Both the position numbers and the translations under genes were made by a program. This document shows, in pieces, positions 57,931-64,000 of a DNA stretch of 64,000 nucleotides. The notes below the pieces were generated by a model that was not told the origin of the DNA, did not search any database, and saw only the letters and a program-made list of their open reading frames with translations. Position 1 is the stretch's first letter, and every line of letters begins with the position of its first letter. Origin of the DNA: Serinicoccus kebangsaanensis (lineage in GTDB: Bacteria > Actinomycetota > Actinomycetes > Actinomycetales > Dermatophilaceae); NCBI RefSeq assembly GCF_008919445.1, contig NZ_VSLG01000016.1, positions 1-64,000 on the forward strand, written 5' to 3'.

Positions 57931-59184
57931 ATGGCCCCCGCTCCGCGCCGTGGCCGCTCCGCGCTGGTGATGGCGGTCGCCTCGGCCGTCACCACGCTCG
58001 GCGCCATCCCGCCCTTCCTGCTGGGGGCGCAGGCGGTGGAGATCCGGGACGACCTGGGCTTCGGCCTGGGTGCCTTCGGGGTGGCGGTCAGCCTGTTCTT
58101 CGCGACGGCGGCGGTGGCCACCCTGTCCACCTCCACCGTGGTCGACCGCCTCGGCCGCGGTCGGCTGCTGCTCCTGGCCGGCGGGCTGGTGACCGGCGGC
58201 GGGCTGGCGATGAGCCTGCTCGCCTCCGGCTGGTGGTCGTTGATGGCGGTCATGGTGGTGCTCGGCCTGGGCAACGCGGCCTGCCAGGCGACCGCCAACT
58301 CGCTGATGGCCCGCACCCTGCCGCCGGGTCGCCGGGGGCTGGGCTTCGGCGTCAAACAGTCCGCCGTGCCGCTGGCGATCATGCTCGGCGGCCTGGCCGT
58401 GCCGACCACCGGGGCGCTGTGGGGCTGGCGGTCCACCTTCGTCATCACCGCCGGGCTCGGGGTGTGCGTCATGGTGTCCGCGGTGGGTCTGCTCGTGCGG
58501 GGGCGTCGTCGCGGACGGCGTGCGCCCTCGCCCGCCGGACCTGACCTGCTGGAGTCGCCGCCGACGCTCCCGCTGCTGCTCGCGGCGCTCGCGATCACCC
58601 TCGCCAGTGCCGCCGCGAACTACGTGGGTGCCTTCGCCGCCTCGTGGGGCTTCGAGGTGGGGCTCAGCCCCGCCCAGACCGGGATCCTCATGGCGCTCGG
58701 CTCGGGCGGGTCGATCGCGGTCCGGGTCTTCTCCGGCTGGCGCGCCGACCACCGGCACGGCGCGAACCTCCCGGTCGTCGCCACCCAGATGTGGGTGGGT
58801 GCGGTGGGCTGCCTCGGGCTGATGATCGCCGCGCCGTGGGCGGTGTGGGTCTTCGGACTGCTGGCCTTCAGCATCGGGTGGTCCTGGCCCGGCCTGCTGC
58901 TGTATGCCGTCGCCCGGCTCGGCAGGGACAACCCAGCACAGGCGTCGGCGGCGATCCAGGCGGGGGCCTTCGCCGGTGGGGCGCTGGGGCCGGCCACCCT
59001 CGGTGGCCTCTCGGCCGCGGCCGGCTTCCCGGCCACCTGGGCGGTGGCGGCAGGGTGCTTCGCCGTCGCCGGGATCCTCATCCTGCTGTCCCGTCGGCTG
59101 TTCACCGCGGACCTGCTGGCCCGACCGCCCCGGGAGCCGTTCACCTACGCCCGGAGCAAGGTCACCCCTCCGCGCGACGCGTGA
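57931..59184 (+). CDS. major facilitator superfamily transporter
   Basis: 417 aa, twelve helices in two halves split by a basic loop (VRGRRRGRRAPSPAG, about residue 190). DRLGRGRLLLLAGG after helix 2 and FSGWRADHRHG in the second half are MFS loop motifs; GFGVKQSAVPLAIMLGG is typical of organic-anion and CynX-like porters. Substrate unknown. Starts 42 bases after the DASS gene with AAGGGGG upstream; possibly co-transcribed. Confidence 0.9.
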   Translation: MAPAPRRGRSALVMAVASAVTTLGAIPPFLLGAQAVEIRDDLGFGLGAFGVAVSLFFATAAVATLSTSTVVDRLGRGRLLLLAGGLVTGGGLAMSLLASGWWSLMAVMVVLGLGNAACQATANSLMARTLPPGRRGLGFGVKQSAVPLAIMLGGLAVPTTGALWGWRSTFVITAGLGVCVMVSAVGLLVRGRRRGRRAPSPAGPDLLESPPTLPLLLAALAITLASAAANYVGAFAASWGFEVGLSPAQTGILMALGSGGSIAVRVFSGWRADHRHGANLPVVATQMWVGAVGCLGLMIAAPWAVWVFGLLAFSIGWSWPGLLLYAVARLGRDNPAQASAAIQAGAFAGGALGPATLGGLSAAAGFPATWAVAAGCFAVAGILILLSRRLFTADLLARPPREPFTYARSKVTPPRDA

Positions 59185-59270
59185 GCGGTCCCGGTGGCAC
59201 GCCGGTGCCGGACGGCCCAGCGACGCACGTGCGTGCCTGAGCCGTTCTCGACGGGCGTGTCGTCGGCCGG

Positions 59271-60422
59271 TCAGGCCAGTGCCGACGCCATCCGTCGCAC
59301 CGCCTCGGTCACCAGCTCCTCGCTGGTGCCGATGTTGAGCCGGGCGAAGCCGGCCCCGGTCGCGCCGAAGGCCGGCCCGGGCGAGAGCAGCACCCGGCCA
59401 CGCTCCAGGAAGGCCTGCGCCGGGTCGTCCCCGAGCCCGAGCTCGCGGCAGTCCAGCCAGGCGAGGTATGACGCGTGGCCGGGGCGGAAGCGCACCTCCG
59501 GCAGGTGCTCGTCCAGGAGGGCGGGCAGCGCCTGGGTGCGCGCCTCGATCTCCGTCACCGTGCCGGAGAGCCACTCGCGGCAGTCGGTGTAGGCGGCGAC
59601 GGCGGCATACTGCCCCAGGATGCTGGGCGCCCAGTCCGTCTCGGACTGCAGCGCGGGCCACCGCCCCTCCACCGCGGTGACACCGAGGGCCAGCTTGAGC
59701 CCGGCGACGTTCCACGCCTTCGACGGTGCGTGCAGGGCGATGCCGACCTGGCGCGCGGTGTCGCTCACCGTCAGGAACGGCACGAACGGGCGCGGGCTGC
59801 CCGGGTGCACCAGCGGGGCGTGGATCTCGTCCGAGATGACGACGGCGTCGTGCTCGGCGGCCAGCTCGGCGAGGGCGGCCAGCTCCTCCCGGGAGTAGAC
59901 GTAGCCGAGCGGGTTGTGCGGGCTGCACAGCAGCACCACCCTGGCGCCGCTGGCGAGCGCACCACGCATACCGTCCAGGTCCAGCCGTCCCCCGCCGGCG
60001 ATGTCCAGCATCGGCACCTCCAGCGGCTCCACCCGCAGGTCGCGCAACCAGGGGTAGAAGGACAGGTACACCGGCGGGTTGAGGATCACCCGGTCGCCGG
60101 GCGAGGTCATGGCCCGGATGGTCTCCTTGACGCCCTGACCGACGTCCGCGAAGAGGCGGGTCCGCCCCGGGGTCCCCTGCGTCTCCCAGCCCCAGACGTC
60201 GCGCGCGTAGCCGGCGAAGGCGTCGATGACCGGGGTGGGCTCCCCGGCATACCCGAAGTCGCAGCGCTCGATCGCGGTGTGCAGCGCGGCCGAGATCGCC
60301 GGTGCGGTCCGGACGTCCATCTCCGCGGTCCAGGCGGGCAGCACGTCCTCGGGCACGCGGCTCCACTTGGCGCTGCGGTGGGTGCGCATCTGCTCCAGGG
60401 ACAGGTCGAAAGGAGGGGTCAT
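59271..60422 (-). CDS. PatB/MalY-like PLP C-S lyase
   Basis: 383 aa aminotransferase-fold protein. AEMDVRTAPAISAALHTAIERCDFGYAG, LNPPVYLSFYPW, LLCSPHNPLGYVYSREELAALA, VISDEIHAPLVHPG and the PLP Lys in HAPSKAWNVAGLKLALGV. Cystathionine beta-lyase activity is common in this group; HNPLG and WN are characteristic. ATG at 60422. Divergent from the GH32 gene with 36 bp between. Confidence 0.93.
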   Translation of the reverse strand: MTPPFDLSLEQMRTHRSAKWSRVPEDVLPAWTAEMDVRTAPAISAALHTAIERCDFGYAGEPTPVIDAFAGYARDVWGWETQGTPGRTRLFADVGQGVKETIRAMTSPGDRVILNPPVYLSFYPWLRDLRVEPLEVPMLDIAGGGRLDLDGMRGALASGARVVLLCSPHNPLGYVYSREELAALAELAAEHDAVVISDEIHAPLVHPGSPRPFVPFLTVSDTARQVGIALHAPSKAWNVAGLKLALGVTAVEGRWPALQSETDWAPSILGQYAAVAAYTDCREWLSGTVTEIEARTQALPALLDEHLPEVRFRPGHASYLAWLDCRELGLGDDPAQAFLERGRVLLSPGPAFGATGAGFARLNIGTSEELVTEAVRRMASALA

Positions 60423-60458
60423 GGACGCAAGCCTGCCCTACGCCGGACACTGGTCCGC

Positions 60459-61688
60459 ATGGTCCCCGGTACTGCCGACCCCCCGCGCCGCGGCGCGACC
60501 TCCTTCCACCTCCGCCCCCGGAGCGGCTGGCTGAACGACCCGAACGGCATGGTGTGCCGGGACGGGCGGTGGCACGTCTTCTTCCAGCACAACCCGGACG
60601 CCCCGCAGCACGACGCGATCGCCTGGGGGCACAGCAGCAGCACCGACCTGGTGAGCTGGCAGGATCACCCGGTCGCGTTCTCCCCGACGCCGGGCGGGCC
60701 GGACAGCGGCGGCTGCTGGTCCGGCGTCCTCGTCGCCGGGCCGGAGGGCCCGGCGGCGGTCTACACCGGCGTCACCGGGTCGGCCCACGGCAGCACGGTA
60801 TGCCTACGCCATGGCTCGGGCGACGACCTCGACGAGTGGTCCGGACCGGTCGTGGTCGCCTCGCAGCCCGAGGTCGACGGGGTGGCCGAGATGCGTGATC
60901 CCTTCGTCTTCACGCACCGGGGTCATCGCTTCGCGCTGCTGGGCGCCGGTCGGCGTGACGGCACGGCTGCGATCCTGCTCTACTCCTGCGACGACCTGGA
61001 CGACTGGGAGTACCTCGGGGTCTGGCTGACACCGTCCGACCTCCCGACCGGTGCGGCACAGCCGGCGGACGTGTGGGAGTGCCCGCAGCTCTGGGTCCAG
61101 GGTGATAGGGCCGCGCTGGTGCTCTCGTTGCACGACCGCGGCGTGCTCGGCGATGTCGTCGTCTGCACGGGGCGGATGGGCGACGCCGGAGGCCGGCCCG
61201 TGCTCGTCCCGGAGCAGGTGTCCGTGCTGGACACCGGCAACGCCTTCTACGCACCGCAGCTCGCCTCCGACGGTCGGGAGGGCGCCTGGCTCATGGGGTG
61301 GGTGCGCGAGGACGGGCAGGACCCCGCCGTGCGGGACCACGCCGGGTGCCTCACCCTGCCGCGGCGGCTGCTCCTGGACGGGTCGGAGGCGCGGCTGGTG
61401 CTGGATCCCGCGGTGCGGGACGGGCTCGAGCTCGGTCCGCCGGTGGACGAAGAGCTCCCGGACACAGCGGTGATCGCGGTCGGAGCCGCGGGGGCCGAGC
61501 TCAGCCACCCTCGGCTCGGGAGGCACCATCTCGCCGCGGGGACCCTGGTCGCCGTCGACGCGGACGTCGTGGAGGTCTACCCGGCCACCGGCGCGCCGGC
61601 GACCTTCCGGCACGACCTGCCCTGGCGGGTCGCAGGCGACGCGCAGGTCAGGGAGGTCCTGCTCAGGCGGTCGACGCCCACCGGTTGA
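60459..61688 (+). CDS. glycoside hydrolase family 32 (beta-fructosidase-like)
   Basis: 409 aa, no signal peptide, so intracellular. The three acidic motifs are present: nucleophile Asp27 in WLNDPNG, EMRDP (residues 144-148, transition-state stabiliser) and acid/base Glu207 in WECPQL. The five-blade propeller region is complete; the C-terminal beta-sandwich is shortened compared with typical enzymes of about 500 residues. It would hydrolyse sucrose or fructo-oligosaccharide that has entered the cell. No PTS, fructokinase or regulator adjoins. Confidence 0.92.
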   Translation: MVPGTADPPRRGATSFHLRPRSGWLNDPNGMVCRDGRWHVFFQHNPDAPQHDAIAWGHSSSTDLVSWQDHPVAFSPTPGGPDSGGCWSGVLVAGPEGPAAVYTGVTGSAHGSTVCLRHGSGDDLDEWSGPVVVASQPEVDGVAEMRDPFVFTHRGHRFALLGAGRRDGTAAILLYSCDDLDDWEYLGVWLTPSDLPTGAAQPADVWECPQLWVQGDRAALVLSLHDRGVLGDVVVCTGRMGDAGGRPVLVPEQVSVLDTGNAFYAPQLASDGREGAWLMGWVREDGQDPAVRDHAGCLTLPRRLLLDGSEARLVLDPAVRDGLELGPPVDEELPDTAVIAVGAAGAELSHPRLGRHHLAAGTLVAVDADVVEVYPATGAPATFRHDLPWRVAGDAQVREVLLRRSTPTG

Positions 61689-62286
61689 GCACCCGCTGCA
61701 GCTCGTCGACGTGCCAGCGGGGCACATACGCGACGGTGACGTGCTGCCCGTGCCGGACGTGCGCGCTGGCCTGGCCGGGCAGGCAGACGGCGTCGAAGAT
61801 CCAGGGCAGCACCTCCGGGTCGGCCAGGTCATGGTCCAGCCGGGGGTGCAGCTCGCGGGTGACCCGACCCAGCCGGAAGCGCACCACCCACCGGTTGCGG
61901 GCCGGGTCCTGGCTGCCGCGGACCTCGCTCAGCTCGGAGGTGGATCCGGCGGTGGCGGCCAGGCTCCGCACGAGGTCGGGGTAGGAGTCCGGCCCGACGA
62001 CGTGCTCCAGGTCCACGATGGTGACCTGGGGGTGGTGGGTCAGGCTGCCGTCGGGTGCGCGGGCCAGGCAGTGCATGGCCGCGACGTACGGGTGCTGCCG
62101 CAGCGCCTGCGCGGCCTCACGGTCCTGGGCGATGTCGGCCGCCGTCACCCCGTCCTGGGCGCTCAGGCCGAGCCGCTCGAGGGTGGCGAGCTGGTCTCTG
62201 GCCGAGGGCCGTGAGGCCGGGGTGACCAGCGCCGTGGCATCCGGGCTGCCGTCGCTGTGGCGGGCGAAGACCTCCGAGAGGTTCAT
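61663..62286 (-). CDS. uncharacterised protein
   Basis: 207 aa, soluble, no motif I can name. Segments of note: YVAAMHCLARAPDGSLTHHPQVTIVDLEHVVGPD, RNRWVVRFRLGRVTREL and ILPWIFDAVC-like sequence (VLPWIFDAVCLPGQ), ending RWHVDELQRVLNRW. The 3' end overlaps the GH32 gene by 26 bases. ATG 62286 is at leaderless distance from CAGACT. Confidence 0.7.
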   Translation of the reverse strand: MNLSEVFARHSDGSPDATALVTPASRPSARDQLATLERLGLSAQDGVTAADIAQDREAAQALRQHPYVAAMHCLARAPDGSLTHHPQVTIVDLEHVVGPDSYPDLVRSLAATAGSTSELSEVRGSQDPARNRWVVRFRLGRVTRELHPRLDHDLADPEVLPWIFDAVCLPGQASAHVRHGQHVTVAYVPRWHVDELQRVLNRWASTA

Positions 62287-62350
62287 GCTGCCGAGTCTGC
62301 CACCGGCCCCGGCGCTTCACAACGGCACGCGGTCGCCGCCCAGGGGACCG

Positions 62351-63355
62351 TCAGGCGACCCGCGTCCGGGGTGCGTTCTCGGCGGTCTTGCCGGCGTCCT
62401 TCTCCGCGACCCCGCCGATGACGTCGTCGATCTTGGCCATGAGGTCTGCGTCGAGCGTGACCCCGGCGGCCTTGACGTTGTCCTCCACCTGGGACGGCTT
62501 GGAGGCCCCGACCAGGGCGGCCGCGACGTTGGGGTTCTGCAGCACCCAGGCGACGGCGAGCTGCGGCATGGTCAGCCCTGCCTCCTGCGCCAGCGGCTTC
62601 AGACCCTGCACCGCGGTCAGCACGTCCTCGCGCATGAAGCCCTGCATGCCGCGGCCCATGGACTCGTCCGCGGCGCGGCCATCGGTCGGCGCCTCGCCGG
62701 GGAGGTACTTGCCGGACAGCACGCCCTGCGCCATCGGGCTCCAGACGATCTGGGAGATGCCGAGCTCCTCGCAGGTGGGCACGACCTCGGGCTCGATGAC
62801 CCGCCACAGCATGGAGTACTGCGGCTGGGAGGAGATGAGCTGGATGCCGAGGTCCTGCGCGAGGGCGTGCCCGGCGCGGATCTGGTCGGCGGTCCACTCG
62901 CTGACACCGATGTAGAGCGCCTTGCCCTGGCGGACGACGTCGGCGAAGGCCTGCATCGTCTCCTCCAACGGCGTCTCGGTGTCGTAGCGGTGGGCCTGGT
63001 AGAGGTCGACGTAGTCGGTCTGCAGCCGGGTCAGGCTCCCGTTGATCGACTCCATGATGTGCTTGCGGGACAGCCCGGTGTCGTTCTTGCCGCCCGGGCC
63101 GGTGGGCCAGTAGACCTTGGTGAAGACCTCCAGGCTCTCCCGCCGCTCACCCTTGAGGGCCTCGCCGAGCACGGTCTCCGCCTTGGTGTTGGCATACACG
63201 TCGGCGGTGTCGAAGGTGCTGATCCCGGCGTCGAGGGCGGCGCGGACGCACTGGTGGGCGACGTCGTTCTCGACCTGGCTGCCGTGCGTCAGCCAGTTGC
63301 CGTAGGTGATCTCGCTGATCTTGAGCCCGCTGTTGCCGAGGTATCGAAAGTCCAT
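62351..63355 (-). CDS. aldo/keto reductase (Kv-beta-like)
   Basis: 334 aa. Tetrad residues visible: Asp and Tyr in STFDTADVYANTK, Lys in LEVFTKVYWP, His in LYQAHRYD. LGNSGLKISEITYGNWLTHG and GVSEWTADQI, and LVGASKPSQVEDNVKA near the end, mark the voltage-channel beta-subunit-like branch, usually NADPH-dependent. ATG 63355 follows TACGGT by six bases (leaderless); that box overlaps a GCATAC word. Confidence 0.92.
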   Translation of the reverse strand: MDFRYLGNSGLKISEITYGNWLTHGSQVENDVAHQCVRAALDAGISTFDTADVYANTKAETVLGEALKGERRESLEVFTKVYWPTGPGGKNDTGLSRKHIMESINGSLTRLQTDYVDLYQAHRYDTETPLEETMQAFADVVRQGKALYIGVSEWTADQIRAGHALAQDLGIQLISSQPQYSMLWRVIEPEVVPTCEELGISQIVWSPMAQGVLSGKYLPGEAPTDGRAADESMGRGMQGFMREDVLTAVQGLKPLAQEAGLTMPQLAVAWVLQNPNVAAALVGASKPSQVEDNVKAAGVTLDADLMAKIDDVIGGVAEKDAGKTAENAPRTRVA

Positions 63356-63522
63356 GACTGCACCGTATGCCTCGCCCCGGACGGACCTCGGTGCCGGGTG
63401 GTCATCGCGGGCGATCGCCGTCCATCCACGCGCCACGTGATACCGGGGGAGGACCCCACGGCCGCGAGGTGGGGCCCGGCGGCTGACGCGGGAGGTGGTG
63501 GGGCGGCCGCATCGTCAGGGGT

Positions 63523-63714
63523 ATGACTCTCACCCAGCTCCTGCTCGACGTCGTCGTCGTCCTCGGGGTCGTGCTCATGACCCTTCTCGCCATCGTCCCG
63601 GTGTGGCTGGAGGCCGCAGCTCAGCCCTCCCCGAAGGACAGCCGGAAGACCACCTCGCCGATGCCCTCGTCGGCGATGTTCTCGATGATGCCGTTGGAGG
63701 TGAAGCCCAGGTGA
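63523..63714 (+). CDS. possible small membrane protein
   Basis: 63 codons. Residues 4-30 (LTQLLLDVVVVLGVVLMTLL) would form one membrane helix. The last third is antisense to the GNAT gene end (63621 onward), which weakens the case. Start context resembles other leaderless genes (CATCGT seven bases before ATG) but is not convincing. Confidence 0.3.
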   Translation: MTLTQLLLDVVVVLGVVLMTLLAIVPVWLEAAAQPSPKDSRKTTSPMPSSAMFSMMPLEVKPR

Positions 63715-64000
63715 CGGTGCCAGGCCTGCGGCTCCGGCTCGTCGGTCTGCGAGGAGCTCAGCAGCGCGACGTAGCCCTGCCCCTTGAGCCGGGCCACGAG
63801 GTCGTCCACGAGCACCCGGGACAGCCCGCGGCCACGGGCGTCCTCCTGCAGCACGATGAGACTCAGGAAGGGGACCGTGGCCCAGAGGATCGTGTAGTGC
63901 AGCAGCCCGACGACCGCCCCGTCCACCTCGACGACGAGCACCTCCTCGTTGCCGATGAGCCGGGTCCAGGCGCTCTCCCTGGGCCACTCGTCCAGGCGGC
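63621..64000 (-). CDS. GNAT-family acetyltransferase (5' end outside the window)
   Basis: The frame is open to the right edge, reading RLDEWPRESAWTRLIGN before VLVVEVDGAVVGLLHY, so the true start is beyond 64000. The acetyl-CoA motif is VLQEDARGRGLSRVLVDDLVARL; AWHRHLGFTSNGI follows. Substrate unknown. Confidence 0.85.
   Translation of the reverse strand, partial: RLDEWPRESAWTRLIGNEEVLVVEVDGAVVGLLHYTILWATVPFLSLIVLQEDARGRGLSRVLVDDLVARLKGQGYVALLSSSQTDEPEPQAWHRHLGFTSNGIIENIADEGIGEVVFRLSFGEG

Overview
The window is high-GC actinobacterial DNA. Gene-dense blocks, GTG starts, many genes that appear leaderless, a lone HU protein, a DUF222/13E12 HNH endonuclease and a 10-gene cobalamin operon fit an Actinomycetota member. 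The style resembles Intrasporangiaceae or Ornithinimicrobiaceae, but that placement is inferred from style only. No rRNA, tRNA or CRISPR array was seen.

Layout. 1-2947 is a three-layer nest of insertion sequences: an IS110-family element inside an IS3-family element inside the end of an IS21-family element. 3088-5759 is an island of visibly lower GC with a minimal Ser/Thr-kinase-like protein, a translationally coupled unknown protein and a convergent PD-(D/E)xK-like protein; no described system is recognised. From about 6.2 kb the sequence looks native. 6.2-17.3 kb holds alanine dehydrogenase, photolyase, an HNH protein, a large membrane protein with a GNAT partner, an aldo/keto reductase, a small-molecule kinase, a phosphodiesterase and a tandem GNAT protein. 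17.3-26.6 kb is a minus-strand cobalamin uptake and salvage operon (btuF-btuC-btuD-cobO-cobQ-cbiZ-cbiB-cobU-cobT-cobS) behind a cobalamin riboswitch; a separate threonine-phosphate-decarboxylase-like gene (28.0-28.9 kb) would supply the aminopropanol arm. 26.7-36.5 kb has an ArsR/SRPBCC/glyoxalase operon, HU, two cation-efflux (CDF) transporters, one with a divergent ArsR repressor, an AAA ATPase and a HEAT-repeat protein. 36.7-48.3 kb has two LysR regulators each facing a micro-ORF, a sugar-binding lipoprotein paired with a FucP-like permease, an SDR, a flavin monooxygenase with its FMN reductase, a matrixin-like protease and an acyl-CoA synthetase. 48.2-51.8 kb is a two-component system whose kinase gene has lost its stop codon and runs in frame into a DUF4173 membrane-protein gene. 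51.9-64 kb has a PIG-L deacetylase, acyl-CoA dehydrogenase, a LiaF-like protein between two inverted 32-bp repeat arrays, saccharopine dehydrogenase, a DASS transporter, an MFS transporter, a PatB-like C-S lyase, a GH32 enzyme, an aldo/keto reductase and a partial GNAT gene.

Three sequence-level signals stand out. (1) The hexamer GTATGC/GCATAC, usually as GGTATGCC, occurs about 70 times from 6.2 kb onward but never in 1-6190. (2) Palindromic repeats are scattered between genes and, at two loci, sit in frame inside coding sequence. (3) A TANNNT box lies 6-7 bases before the start codon of about 20 genes, implying widespread leaderless transcription.
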